From the NCBI RefSeq assembly GCF_022539505.1, contig NC_061510.1, positions 100,952,292 through 101,016,291 of the forward strand: a DNA stretch of 64,000 bases. Reading direction: 5' to 3'. The stretch comes from Lolium rigidum. Lineage: Eukaryota > Streptophyta > Magnoliopsida > Poales > Poaceae. The translations under genes and the position numbers were made by a program. Below are positions 10,890-23,036 of this stretch, in pieces (the stretch's first letter is position 1; every line of letters begins with the position of its first letter). The notes below the pieces were generated by a model. That model was given only the letters and a program-made list of their open reading frames with translations. It had not been told where the DNA came from and did no database searches.

Positions 10890-13146
10890 CTACTCCATAG
10901 GAACAGAACCAGTTGGGTTCTGAGCTGTTTCAGCTTGTTCGGGTGCTGGGTTGCCCTTGCGAGTTTCTGGTGTTTTGTCTCTGTTCTCCGGAACAGGATC
11001 ACCTCCCTTGCTCCTATGGTCAACATGTCCTTCTGGAACACTTGGTTTATTAGATGTTCCGTCTTCGACTTCGGTTTTACGGAATTTAAGATGGCCCCTC
11101 GTTGCGCTTCTGAGACCTTTTACCATCTTATGGTCCCTGCAAAGATTTCAGCAGTTACCACAAATGCTGGAAATGAAAGATACGGGGAACATAAAAGAAC
11201 TATATGATCACGAAGTGGCGGAAGGGCAAAAGCTTACTTGCAGTACAACAACATCCGGCCACCAGTCGTCGTCCATTTCCTGGAGGCAATACCACTACAA
11301 CGCAAGCACAATGTGTCAACAAAAGGCAATACAAGGAAGTGGTCAGTAACACCATGAGGTATCCAGCACGTAAACCGCACCTTGGCAAGCACTTCCGGTG
11401 GTATGCTTTGGAACAGCGCCTGCATTGTACCAAATGCATTTTCCTCGCTTTTCTACCTCTTCTTTGTATTCTTCTTTCATTACACTCGATCTGGTGTTGC
11501 TTGTTTCCCTGCTACTTCCCTTCCCTCGTTCCTGCATGACCAACATTCATGCAGAGCGCATTCAAAGTCTTCAGGTCTTTTATTGTAGTCCCCTTCCATA
11601 CATTCGGGGTGGTAAAAGCGCTTACAACCCTTCTTATTGCATTGAAAGACCTGGCAGAAATATGTAAAACAAGGAGAGGCACAACTAAATGAATCTGGTT
11701 TATCTTGATGGGCAAATTGCATAGCCACAAGTTTTCGAATATTTTGAAGCCTCTATGACTATACATGTGACTATACTGACCTGATAATTTACGCCCTTGC
11801 TTCCTATGACTACACTGTCCTAATAATTTATATTTAAACAATGTTGTCGGTCTTTTCTCATCATCTCAACTAAAGAAGGAAATTCAGAAATGAGTAAAAG
11901 ATTCATCACAAACTAGAAGATGATGTATCCTATGAAATTAAAAATACAAGTTTACATACCTCAACACATTTAAAATCTGATGATGTGTCGGATGAACCCA
12001 AACCTCCGCAAACGAAGCATTGGTGCTTCTTATACTCACAATTCTTGCACAGAAACTTGGATAGTTCCAACATAATTAAGCGTACGAAAAGTTAGATGGT
12101 GATACTGAACATATCAAAACGAGAATAACACTGAATAATTAGGTAATGTATTACCGCGGATGTTTCAACTTGTTCTTTACTCAGACCAAGAGTTTCACAT
12201 TTAGAATGCGCACCATCAGGTTTGGCTGGGTGGAACAACCTTCCACATTCACCTTCACACCTACAATAAGAATATGTATTGATGCTTTTCTGGGTCAGCA
12301 AGATTAACAATTATACTAGAAACGAAGTATAGTGCATATACTTCCGAAAAAAAGTATACATACATAAGGGCCTTTCTAAAAAAATGGAACAGGAAAATCC
12401 CTTCAATCCAGAGGAGCCGGCATGGTCCTCAACATAAGACCGCAATGTTTTGGCAATTTTCAGTCAGGGATCACACCAGCTCCCCTCGATACAGAACTTC
12501 AATTGATAACAAGAGTAATGATTGAATCCAGGTTAATTCAGCAGCAGCTAGAGCAATACTCCGATATTGATTTGATTCTCCGCTACCCACCAAGGTAGAA
12601 GAATTCTTGACCGCAAAAGAAGTATGCTTTATTTGCTTATAGATAAAAAATATATACGCTTTTTCAGGGAAAATATAGACGGTACATAAAAAATATACGC
12701 TTTTTAGGGAAAAGATAGACAGTCTATCATATGGAATAGGGCATTTAGCAGTTTTTTTAGTGTTCATGCAATGCAAGATGAATGAACGCTTATGCAATGC
12801 AAGCTAGATGAGCTACACAATTAGGTTACTCGATCAAATAGATATACATAATGCTAAATGGGAAGCTTGAACAATGATGGCAACTTTGAATATGGAGGAA
12901 ATATTACATATGAGCAAAATGCTCGATTTAGAATAAATGAATTCAACATTAAATTTTTGTACAAAGAAGACAAAAAAATACATATGTTTCAAGCAATCTA
13001 TGTACTTTTATGTAGACTAGTGGTAAAACTCTCCAACAATTCCTAGATTAACCTAAGAACAAAAATATTACCCCGCATCCTAGAAAAATGAGTAGACCTA
13101 CCATATCAAGGAGCCAACATCATCACAAAATGCACAAGCATACCAT
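10890..13146 (-). pseudogene. EDM2-like: EDM2-like PHD-finger gene, copy 2 (broken)
   Basis: The exon order equals copy 1 on the minus strand. Several motifs survive: CEGECGRLFHPAKPDGAHS (about 12155-12260), FLCKNC and CGGLGSSDTSSD (about 11960-12060), VFQCNKKGCKRFYHPEC (11550-11650), and the terminal exon ending VPME at 10890. Two lesions break it. About 18 bases at the start of the first PHD exon, with its splice acceptor, are missing between two GTGCA repeats near 13140. Four extra bases (CGAT on the plus strand, near 11487-11490) shift the frame in the fourth exon after KQATP. It cannot make the copy 1 protein. A role as antisense or double-strand RNA partner of copy 1 is possible but untested. 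Confidence 0.82.
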
Positions 13147-14188
13147 TTTTGTCATACATATTGAAACAAGATGAATTGTGATGTCACAAGTGAGAAACAA
13201 AATTAAAACCTGAGCGATGAACTATTACATGTACCTTGAAGAAAAGTTGATGTACCTTAAGTGCAAAAAAAGTACCTCGAATCATATGGGTTTATATCAG
13301 AGGCGTGGTTTATATGTTGATGTTGCTCCACTTAAACTACCAAACGTGAGACTATCCCAATAATTGCATACATACATAGATGATCATGGTCCACTTATGT
13401 TAGGTGTCAATCGGACTGGGGTCACAAACTGTCTAGTTGACACTAGTTAAAGCAGCATGTGTGTAGTCAAACACCAGTATGATAGTTCAGAGACCTGGGA
13501 TGACTCCTGTAGTGTATTACATGGACCAAAAGGTTCATTTTCATAAGTATTGGACCTAGGTGGAAGAACCATAATTATCTAGAGATCGTACATTAGCATG
13601 TACCCAATAAATTCATAATTCCACAATGTGAAAGAGCTATTTGCAAAAGGACATGTTTTTACCACAAAACCCATCCTCACTCTATAATCCTCCTCAAGGG
13701 TTGCTTCGACGGTGATATTACTCAATACATCCTTAGGGCCTGTTTGGAACAAAGCGATAAAAAGACAAGAGTAAGATTGGAGTTTATGTGCAAACGGTGG
13801 GAAAACAAAAGAATGTACGCTTGAGTTCATGGTACATGAAATAGGAAAACATAATAAAGAATTCACTGTTGGGACTTTCCACTTAATTTCCACCATCCAC
13901 TATCTCTTTTTCTCTTAAAGAAACTGCATTCACCTGTTTTTTATGATTAGATCCTTACATATCAACTCAGAAAAACAAAGCAAAGTCATTTTCCTACATA
14001 TAACCCCCATTTCCAATAAGATAGGCACTAATGAAAGATATATTGGCGATCACTTCCTTCCCCCTCTTTTTGGCTACTACTTTACCTTTTTTCTCAACAA
14101 GCCGGGCGATGGTCGGAGTAATGTTGGCAATTTCCCAGTTGTTTTACCAAAAACTTACGATGGTAAGGATATCGGCAAGATGTCCCCT
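13147..14188 (-). other. Upstream/intron sequence of EDM2-like copy 2
   Basis: The sequence is homologous to 1-1070 in reverse. It includes the possible exon reading GPKDVL...RMGFV at about 13670-13745. No start codon context or promoter is convincing. Confidence 0.6.
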
Positions 14189-14479
14189 TGCCTCCAAAAA
14201 ATAAGCTTGAGAAGTCTAAGAACATGGAAGAAAATTCGTACCATGTTCATTTTTACAATCCTCAAATGAACGTTGGGTTAAGTAATACTTCCATATGTTC
14301 AAATGAATGTTATAAGAAATGTTCTTTCGATATGTTATTTATTATAATACAACAATGGTACATTAGTTTATATAGGCATCAGAAAAACTGTAGTTGTAAG
14401 CTACATAGAATGAACAAATACACCAAACTCAACTACAAGTGACCAAACGTGACAACAACAAGTATCTCCTTCTATATCC

Positions 14480-14570
14480 TTTGTGACCTTGTCCATCACT
14501 AAGGCAAAAATGTGTGGGCTCAAGGCATGCCCTTGATGTAGTCATGTCCTGATTGGAAAACTACTCAACA
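14480..14570 (-). mobile_element. LINE reverse-transcriptase relic
   Basis: On the minus strand the segment around ATGACTACATCAAGGGCATG followed by CTTGAGCCC and TTTTGCCTTAGTGATGGACAAGGTCACAAAGGATATAGAAGG reads with frame breaks as GLHQG..LSP..FAL..DKVTKDIEGD. This is the conserved GLxQGxxLSPxLF region of plant LINE reverse transcriptases. It equals the plus-strand relic at about 63445-63530. Confidence 0.55.
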
Positions 14571-14879
14571 AAATTACCTTGTATGGCAAGACCATGACAA
14601 AGTATGTATAGACCTTGTATGGAAATAATTAAGTGGACGCATGCTCACGCTATAATCTAATAAATTCATAATAATTAATGTGAAAGAGTTATTTATGAAA
14701 GCATATGCTTTTACCGCAACACTATCCTCGCGCTATAATTTATAATAGGAAAGAGCTACTTACAAACCAATGTTCGAACCACCTTATTGACCCTCACATT
14801 CTTTGGAAGTTCCAGATCCGCCTCTGACCTTGTTGCCTCTACATTGGGGCTCGCCTTTGTGACATTCATTTTTACCTCC

Positions 14880-15330
14880 ATGGGAGATATCCCTTGACAG
14901 AGGCGGCGAGTCAGGACGAGGAGGGAGGGAGAGGAATCAAATATAGAGGGGAGGAAGGGAGCGAGAGGAGGGGCGCACGAGGTACCGAAGATGAAGAGAG
15001 AGAGGACGTGGGCTCGAATAGAGATACCAATGAAGAGAGAAAGGAGGAATACCACGACAAGGAAGGGGATGGCGGCCACAAGATGGGAAGGGAGGGAGAG
15101 GAGGGGCACATGAGGTACCGCAGACGAAGGGGAGAGAGTACGAGGGTTTGAATAGAGGTACCAACGAAGAGAGAAAGGAGGAAGATCACGGTAAGGAAGG
15201 GGATGGCGGCGGCAAGAAACAACACATACACAACTAGAAGGGAAGGGAAAGGAACATGGCGTATGATTGGAACCCTAGGTTCGCTGCCATGGGCCAAATG
15301 AGCCGATTGGCTTGTTAGTGTCTTTACTCT
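14880..15330 (-). repeat. Pyrimidine-rich array-unit segment (reverse copy)
   Basis: The minus strand has repeated CCTTCCTTGTCGTGGTCTTC / CTCTCTTCGTTGGTACCTC modules. These give ORFs of about 130 residues of low complexity (FLLSLFVGTS). Equivalent segments occur at 45300-45570, 46220-46620 and 62640-63110, and more diverged ones elsewhere in 38.4-56.8 kb. I treat them as noncoding repeats. The modules duplicate internally two to three times. Confidence 0.65.
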
Positions 15331-15555
15331 TTTCAGTATTTCCTTTTTCGATTAGCCGTACTGGGGAAGAAACCCAACAACGATGTGTTATTGATAGAGG
15401 TAATTGTGTGCACAACACCGATAATGCGAGTGCGGAGACTCGAACTCGGGCAGGCTGAGAGCTATCATCAACTCACTGCCACCGGGCTATGCCTTGGTTC
15501 ATTCCTTTTTTCATACTTGCGTAATTCCGCCTTCACCTGTCAAAAATATTGTTAC

Positions 15556-15745
15556 ACTACAAGAACTTGGAGTATCAATGACGGAACAAGGCTGATGTTC
15601 GAGAAATCCGTCAGCGAATGTCATTTTTTGTGACGGTATTGCGTTTTCGCGTCACAGATCGCGTTTTGGGCTGCTCGGGCCAGAAAAATCATGAAGGGCG
15701 GCCTCTAAACGTCAACGATTGTCATTTTTAGAAAGATTTAGCCAA
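15556..15745 (+). mobile_element. CACTA-type terminal fragment
   Basis: The fragment begins CACTACAAGAACTTGGAGTA, the canonical terminus of plant CACTA elements. It continues with inverted GACGGA/TCCGTCA-type repeats and GTGACGG...CGTCAC. The other end (near GTCAACGATTGTCATTTTTA) is not a CACTA end, so the element is truncated. The same fragment lies in reverse at about 62187-62365. The array unit at 46078 shows the uninterrupted sequence (TTTCTAAAATGAGGTGGTAAC). Confidence 0.6.
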
Positions 15746-17495
15746 TTAATTAGGCAAAACAAGGCGGAAAGCTGAACAACGGTCTCAAAAATCGGGCCTC
15801 AAGAACTTTTGCTCTATCGAGCTAAGGCAGCAAAGGCGACCCGAACCAAACGCGTACCTACCGAGATCGCACGACGTCGGCTAAACCATCATATTCATCA
15901 CCATCGCGCCAACGACCTGGCTCCGACTCACCTTTAGCCTCCAAAGCATCGAACCATGCAATGGCGACAACAAGCCCAAGACCGCAGCGGTACTAGAGCC
16001 AATGACCACAGAGACAACAAAAATCTACGATTTTGAAGAGAGAACTCCGAGTCTTGATCCTGGATCCCTGCTCGCCACATCAGGCCCCCCAAGAGGTACA
16101 AATGGCACTGCGTCCTACACCACCCGCACGCGGCTGATGTATGACATCTGTATCACCTATGTATCACACATTTATCTATGTATCTACATATTCCTTGCTT
16201 GCAACCTATGTATCAAACATTTATCTATGTATGACCTATGTATCCGACGTATCTTAATTTTGCATTATGTTTAATTCCTAAATTAACTACAACAATTAAG
16301 ATACAGCTGAAATTAAGATACAACTGAAATGAAGATACAACATCACTAAGAATGGTTAAGATACAACATATAATGAATGATACGAACATTACACGCCCTT
16401 CTTCTTGCCCTTAAACGATGAAGCAAACTTTCCCTTCTTGCTCGGTGGCATAAAATCGTCGTCAGAGTAAACGCTAGCGGATGCAATGCTCTTCGCCTTG
16501 AAAAATGCATAGCTCTTGGCCAGGATCCTCGGCGTGAAGACTTCTTCATCGTCCTCGCTCGACGAAGCCCAATACATAGGATACCTTGCAAGGAATTATC
16601 TTTCCTTCTCATTCTTGGGTTTCTGCTTGTGAAGCCTAGCTTGCAACCTAAGAAGCTTTTCTCGTATTTCCATCGGTGTCACATCCCGGAATTTTCTAAA
16701 TTTCGAAATGTAAAATAAAATTTAATTTAATGCTTGATTGATTGAACTTGATTGAAAATTCACAAAGAATAAAAACTTTTTAAAGTTATTTACTAATTAA
16801 TTTCAAAATAGTGTTTTCAAAAAAACTTTGGTTTCAAAGTATTCAAAATCAAATATATCTTTGTTTCAAGGTTTTCAAAATCCTTAATGCATTCTTATTT
16901 GAGAAAACAAAACGTTAGAAAACTCTATTTGCAAAATATTGCCAAAGTTGCCATTTAGGCCAAGTGCAAATAATTATTATTTTATTTTTCACAAATAGAT
17001 TTTAAACAGGTTCCTTGTTGTCCTAAAACACTATTTTTACTTTTACAAATTTTTTATAAACATGTTTGGTATGTGTATGTTAAAACTATTCACATATAGG
17101 CATAATGGCATAGTAGTAATAAAATGATATAAAATAAAATTTTATAAAATTTAAATTCTTTTATTATCCTATACTGAGAAATATAATTTTACAAACTCGT
17201 AGAATTTCGTTTCACTCAAATCGGAATTACGAAACTCATTTTTTAAAAGAAACAAGTAATAGAGAAAAGAAAAAGAAAAAGAAAAAAAACAAAACGGGCC
17301 GGCCACCCGGCCGACCGGCCAGCCAGGCCCAGCCGGACCGACCCCCAGCCACCATCGATCAGATTGATCGATCTGATCCCCTAATATGTAAAACTTACCT
17401 TCACTTAAACTCTAATATCTCTATCTATACAACTCCGATTTCAGATCCGTTTGTTTCTACGCGTTTCTAACTTCGAGACCCACCTTTTCCACCGA

Positions 17496-17515
17496 CCAAT
17501 GGTCTATATAAACTC
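17496..17515 (+). promoter_or_regulatory. LTR promoter: CCAAT and TATA boxes
   Basis: CCAATGG is followed 4 bases later by CTATATAAAC within the solo LTR. The order and strand fit a plus-strand U3 promoter. The close spacing is unusual for a functional CCAAT box. Confidence 0.5.
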
Positions 17516-18189
17516 TCCACCAGACCGCAGTTTCGTTTTCCCTTTCCTCTTCTCGAAATCCTACATCAAAGAAATCTTAACTCGTTGATTTAACCACCAA
17601 AACTACCTCGAATCACCTCGGGCTCTACACGAAAGTTGTAGATCTCGTCGAGATCTTTCAATCCCGACCAATATCATCTCTTTTCATCCACCATACACGG
17701 ATAATTTCGCATCGCAAGTTGTCGGACCTGACAAAGGGAATCTTCAATTAGTTCGTGCTCGTTCCACGAAATCCAAATTCCTTTGGTGAGTATGTAGATC
17801 TGACCATCCTCTACAACTTTCATGTTGAAAGTTTTTCGATTTGACGTACCGATTTATCGCTCATCTACAGATCTATTTCGAGTCAACCGGAGCCAAATCG
17901 AGTTTCAAAACGATCTCGAATCGTCATGACCTCAACACGGAAGTTGTTCCTCTCGTCAAGATATTTCAATTGCCGCAAGTTTCACCTTGTTTCGTTCACC
18001 GAGCAAGGAGAAAATCGTGTTGCAAGATTCAGATCTTATAAGGTAAAACCCAGATCTTGTCAAACACATTAATCCGTTGTGAAAATTAATTTATGCGTTA
18101 GATAGATCTATTAATTCTATACAACTTTGATGTAGAAAGTTTTTTCATCTGAGCAAATTTTTCTGTCAACTTTATGACATCCTCATGAC

Positions 18190-18335
18190 ATCAGCATAGT
18201 CAACTCAGTCTAGTCAAAGTCAAACTGCAGTCAGCACGGTCAGCGGTCAGCAGTACAGTCAGCAGTCAACTGTACAGTCAGCAGTCAACTATACAGTACG
18301 GTCAGCGTCTCAGTCAAACTTGGTCAAACTTATTT
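18190..18335 (+). repeat. Cluster of CAGTCA / GTCAA motifs (W-box-like)
   Basis: A run of short units (AGTCAAC, AGTCAAAG, CAGTCAGCAGTCAACTGTAC, GGTCAAAC) is packed into about 145 bp of the LTR. On the minus strand these are repeated TTGAC(T/C) W-box cores, the WRKY-binding motif. It may be only a microsatellite-like expansion. Confidence 0.5.
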
Positions 18336-19756
18336 TAAATATAAATTTTAAATATCAGATTATGTGTCCAACTTAGAAATTCATTATAAAATCATCCAGA
18401 GGTCCAAAATTTACAAACTTTATATCGTTGGAAAGATTATAACATGTAGAATCCAAATATGCAAGAATACTGTATATGTTATGTATTAGTTTTCGAATCA
18501 TAGTTCAAATGATTTAATTAATCCTTTTCACTATAAAAATTATATCAAATAATCTACTGGTCCAAATTTAACAAATTTGTACTTTCTGGAATCCTCAGAT
18601 CATATACTTCAATTTGGTATAGGAGTTGTACAACTTTGACACGTGCACAAACTTGCTTTAGTAAAATCTATACAAATCAGTAATTTGACGATAATTCAAT
18701 TTTTATAAATTATTTTTGAATAATTCCAATTGGTCTAATCTTGTGTTACTGTAACCTATCCAGTGAAGTCAAGTTTAAATTTTTACTACACTTAATGCTT
18801 GCGGTAGGTAATTAATAAGGTTGTATATGTTAAGTAGATACTCAGTAATGTTTTCTAAACCAAATTAAATATCCAGGAAACTTTATTATTATTGCACTTA
18901 TCAGATAACACACCAATACCACTAGACACTCTATCTTGAATCAATATCGTGTCTATCCAAATTGTTTTTCATTCACTTCTTTAACTAATTTAAAACTATT
19001 CAACTTACAAATGAGTAATTTGAGTAATTTCATATATCATTAGTTTATATCCAAGCCTATGTGTAACTCATATTATCTTAGTAAGTGTTGTCACACTTTA
19101 CTAAGCGATATTTTGAGTTGCGCCATTTTGAGACTCATGTGATTTATCACATGGATCATTCCAATTTTCCCATTCTTGAGTATCAAACAACATTTGTCCA
19201 TAGGTCCTTATCAATCATTTTCTTCTAAGTACTTAACTTAGATAATCATGTTCTTTCCAGGTATTTGACCCATCCGTTCAATATCTCCAACTCATATCTT
19301 GCAAGCCATACCTCGTGCCATATCTTCTTTATCCAATTTCTAAAACACAATGAATAACTACTTGTTGTTTGCTTGGTTTGATTTTATTGTTGTTGAATGG
19401 TGTGTTTATATTGTGCTATATTCTATGTTATAGTTGTACGGAGAGGCACGTATTTTGATTAAGAGAAGTGAACGCGCTTCGACTACCAAAAGGCAAGTGA
19501 CATTCAAATCCTACCTATCTTATATATGCATTAGTGTTTTTCAAACTAGTATGCATGGTAGGAATTTGTTTTCGAAAATTATGCTATGCTATCAATCCCA
19601 GTAGTGTGTAGCCACCATGAACCCTTGCTAGCATTCTTAGTTGCCTAGCAATAACAAAATGCCACTGCTGTTTGATCATTCTGGATTGTGAGTGTTGGGA
19701 ACTAAATTAACAACCTTAAATGAAACACCTGGGTGGATTGGTAATTGCTTGGTGGG

Positions 19757-19948
19757 CGGCTACTCAGGGCCACGGTGTGGTTGTCGTCGCCTGAGGGTAC
19801 GTGGCTACTCAGGGCCACTCGTGGTTGTCGTCGCCCGAGGGTACGTGGCTACTCGGGGCCATATTGTGGTTGTCGTCGCCCGAGGGTACGCGTTGGTTGA
19901 GTGGCTACTCGGGGCCACTTTGTGGTTGTCATCGCTCGAGAGTGCACT
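19757..19948 (+). repeat. Tandem repeat, about 45-bp unit, four copies
   Basis: Units begin at about 19758, 19803, 19847 and 19903 with GGCTACTC(A/G)GGGCCA, followed by GTGGTTGTCGTCGCCCGAGG and GTACGTG. The fourth unit is longer and diverged. The repeat lies near the 3' part of the long solo LTR and produces spurious VVVARGY-type reading frames. Confidence 0.85.
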
Positions 19949-22900
19949 TGTGGTTGGCCACTCGAGATTAAAGAGATTATTATGTCGTCCATGTTTAGAT
20001 AGCTTCCAGTGCAGCCTTATGGTATTATGGGCTCTGCCGGGATTAAGTAAGTTGTGAGGTCCAACTTGTTTGCTAGACATGATGATGTGGCTGCAGCCAA
20101 ACGGGAACAGGTCTAGCTAGTATGGTTGAAACCTTCTTCTGAAAGATCTTGTCTCATTCTTCTCTTGGGAAGGGTGGGTCGTAAGGTGAAAGTGCACAAC
20201 CTATCGAGAGTTAAACCTAAGATTTTAGCCGTGTCCCCAGTTATGGACAATTTGAGCTTCTAGGCAAGGAATGTACGGAAGAATCTCATCATTGTTTTCT
20301 GAATGTATTTAAAATTTGATCAACCTTGAAAAACTCATGGGAGATGTAACCATGCGATTATTCTAAAACCCATGGAGGATTTATCCATGGTGTGATTTCA
20401 TAATGTCATTCAAATATTTTAAATTTTTTTGTTTTAAATAAAATGTAGGATAAAATTGGCTTTATGCAAATTTGCCTAAACTCCACTTGCCAAATATCAT
20501 GTAGATAGTCATGCCCAAAACAGCCACCATATAAGTGTCATTTGCCAGTACATCATTGTACTGACCTCCATTCGTGGGGCTGCATATTCAAACGTGCAGG
20601 ATTTTCTGAGGAGAAGTACGTGGTAGGATCTCGAGTCTACATTCCAACATGACTGCCTGTGGCACATGAAGATGATGAAGGTTCATTGCTGATTTACTTT
20701 CCGCTGTGTTTATTCTGAGCTAGTCCATGCGACTATGCAATTTGTAAGGTTTTACTTTACCCCTGGATCAATGATGTAGTAATTTGATACTATTGCAATG
20801 ATTACTATATTTTGTAATGTGTGTGCTATCAGTGATCCCGGGAATAGCACTATACACAGGTATCTTATCTTTATTAAAAGGTAGGGTGCTACAATCGGAA
20901 TTCGACCAGGCATACCTGTGTGGCTAGAAAAAAGCCTACCTACCTCCACGAGGAGCGTCACATTCGTGACAAGACCTTGGACATTGCCTATCTTGTTAGC
21001 ACTCATAACTTAACAAGCAGAGGAAAGAAGAGGACGATCAATATACGACTCAAAACTACGATCGCCAGGAGGAGGCATCTTGGAGCGACTACTCTTGCCT
21101 TGAACAAATGAACGATGGGGGAGAGGTTTCATAGCACGCATGGAAGAGAAAAAGCATGAAATCTTAGCAGGAAATCCTAGCGGGGGAAAATAAGGCGGGA
21201 AAAATTAGGAGGGAACTTTGTGCGGGAAATCAACATTACTTTATTAAGACATCTCACGAAATTAAGATACAACATAAATGAAATTAAAATATGGCTAATG
21301 ATTACAACAAAATTTAAGATACAACGACAAACTATAACTGCAATTAAGATACAAAGCTACTACGACACATCACTCTACTTGGGCTGTGTCCAGCGTGGCC
21401 ATTATCCGGTTTTGTCGTCGCGTTCTTTTGTTTTCTGCGCCTCAGCAACCCTTTCTCTTAATCTCCTCCTTTCCGCTTTACGGGCCTCCATGCGCACCTC
21501 TTCCTCCGCATATCTACGTGCAACCTCGTCATCCATCCCCTTCTGATTCACCTCACAATTTTGAGCTTGCTCCGCCCTTAGTTTTTGTATCTGTCAATCT
21601 CACCTTTATCATTAGAAACAGCCTTTTCCCAACGCTTATCCTCAAAGAACCTTGCTCATACACGCTGGTGTTTTTTCTCCACCTCACGGCGTGTCCAATC
21701 CGGCTCCTTCGTGTCTATCCAGTGAAACCACTTGCACAGGGGTGGGGGAGATTGCAACACAAACAATAACATTAAACCAGAAAAATAAAGACATACAAAT
21801 ATGGCTAAATTTTTTTTTTGTTAAAACATACCGGTGGCCTCGTGGATGACGAAGATGAACTTCGGGGTGGTTCGCACACATGAAAATTTGCATGCCGAAC
21901 CAATCAGAGAAATTCTTCACCTGCTTAACCTCCACAAGGTGGTCGCACCAACACCGCTCCGCTGTCACACTCGGAGGCAAACTTAAATCCTTTGCCTTCG
22001 TCGACCTAATATCCTGGTCAGAGCACGACACACTCATGATGGCTAAAGGATAGGTAGAAGCACTTGTGCATCGAAGAGTCTCGATGGCTGCTTTTATAGG
22101 GAAAAATCCGAGAACGTGGCGGGAAAATATGGCGGGAGAGCGGTGGTGGGAGACTTGGCGGGCAAATATGGCGGGAGAGCGGTGGCGGGATTTTTTTTGG
22201 ATGGGAAGCGGGAGAGAACGGCGGGAACCCTAAACCCCTACAACATTAGGATCATCGTGTAGTGATCATGTAAATCATCGCCGATAAGGCCGCTGCTCGG
22301 CCTGTCGCCGACTGATCGGCATGCAGCTGGCCGATCACGCTGCCTCTTGACATGCCGCCGCAGAACTGACCGGCCCACGGTGCAATCGGCAGCCAGGAGG
22401 CCGATCGGCGGCCAGGTCACCGACCAAGTCACATTTTTGAAATAATTTAAATTCACCTAACACTTCCACAAATTATAAAATAATTTGTATTATTTTAAAA
22501 ATCGCACTTTTCGAAATCTCAACCACTTACCTTCTCCAATACACGTACTCCCTACATCCACTTACAACTGTACGCATATCATTCATTTTATTTCCAAAAA
22601 CAATGTACATCTGAAACTACACCTGCCACCCTAAAATTATATTTTGCACTCATAAGTTAAAAATTTTAAATTCACTAATATGCAGTGAAGGTCTTTCAAA
22701 TTTTAGCAGGCCAAGGTCGAGATAATCGACACCGTGGATTCATGGTACGGGTTGTACTCATACAATATAATGCATGATCCATTGCTTCCCATACATCCAC
22801 ACGACCTCACTGAACCTGGATGGCTCGTGTATAAGTTGGGTATGTAAATGCTCATGCCATAATCTAATAAATTCTTAATATGTAGTTTTAAATAGATTTT

Positions 22901-23036
22901 TACTAAAGGAGATTTGTTTATTAAAATTATCCTCATGATAATCTATAATGAGTAATATTTGCGAAAGTAGATGGTTTACCTTCAGCCATGATTTTTACAA
23001 CACTGGGTTAGAACTGTCTAACCAATGCGAATGTAT

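Larger units (their letters stand above)
9850..14188 (-). repeat. Right arm of inverted duplication (EDM2-like part)
   Basis: This is the reverse complement of 1-6250, without the Mutator element and with a SMART insertion at 10399-10779. Homology is continuous through all EDM2-like exons and introns and on into the block 14188-24985. Small indels separate the arms, for example the AC-repeat-like CACACAGGTACACG difference near 10040-10060. Confidence 0.9.
16677..20893 (+). mobile_element. Very long solo LTR (4217 bp) with ATCGG target-site duplication
   Basis: The element begins TGTCACATCCCGGAATTTTC and ends GGTAGGGTGCTACA. It is flanked by ATCGG at 16672-16676 and 20894-20898. The paralogous locus has the single uninterrupted site (reverse CCGAT at 61239-61243). 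A CCAATGG...CTATATAAAC promoter pair lies at about 17496-17513, giving a U3 of about 830 bp. I see no repeated ends, primer site or coding domains inside, so a solo LTR of a long-LTR gypsy family is the best reading. An unrecognised non-autonomous element is the alternative. Confidence 0.82.
16389..22037 (-). pseudogene. MULE-associated GRF-like zinc-finger ORF (split, degenerate)
   Basis: The first exon starts at ATG 22037: MSVSCSDQDIRSTKAKD, then ERCWCDHLVEVKQVKNFSDW and FGMQIFMCANH. This is a CxC...FxxC pattern like GRF zinc fingers found in grass transposon-linked proteins. Further downstream are frame-broken remnants of a charged coiled-coil region (about 21410-21720). The last exon ends SDDDFMPPSKKGKFASSFKG, then KKKGV and a stop at 16389-16391. 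The 4.2 kb solo LTR splits the coding region between SGRIP-like residues and the C-terminal exon. The better-preserved paralogue is at 60093-61525. Confidence 0.6.
15860..22505 (-). mobile_element. Mutator-like element remnant carrying GRF-type ORF (interrupted by solo LTR)
   Basis: Its outer end is GCGATTTTTAAAATAATAC read from 22505 on the minus strand. It is followed by GGTCGGTGACCTGGCCGCC and CGATCGG motifs, clearly related to the termini of the Mutator element at 3843-6081. Inside are the GRF-like ORF (16389-22037) and TACATAG spacer repeats at about 16130-16260. The opposite terminal repeat is not found, and the element appears truncated near 15860. The matching plus-strand copy is 59623-62070. 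Confidence 0.6.

Noticed and set aside
14911..15297. Open readings of 75-153 codons rich in FLLSLFVGTS or Arg-Glu in the pyrimidine-rich modules (also 46084-46683, 62619-63097)
   Set aside because: They arise from low-complexity CT/GA repeats, occur on both strands and in several frames, and show no domain. Copies differ by frameshifts.
18190..18335. Possible CRISPR-like array of short repeats
   Set aside because: The repeats are irregular, without uniform spacers, and the sequence is clearly a plant nuclear LTR.
19692..20057. ORF with repeated VVVARGY and its antisense partner
   Set aside because: Entirely a by-product of the 45-bp tandem repeat within the solo LTR.
22541..22560. ACTCCCTACATCC near 22545 and GGATGAGGGAGTACG near 59560 as Stowaway ends
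   Set aside because: Only one end-like motif is present at each place, with no inverted partner or TA duplication within MITE distance.
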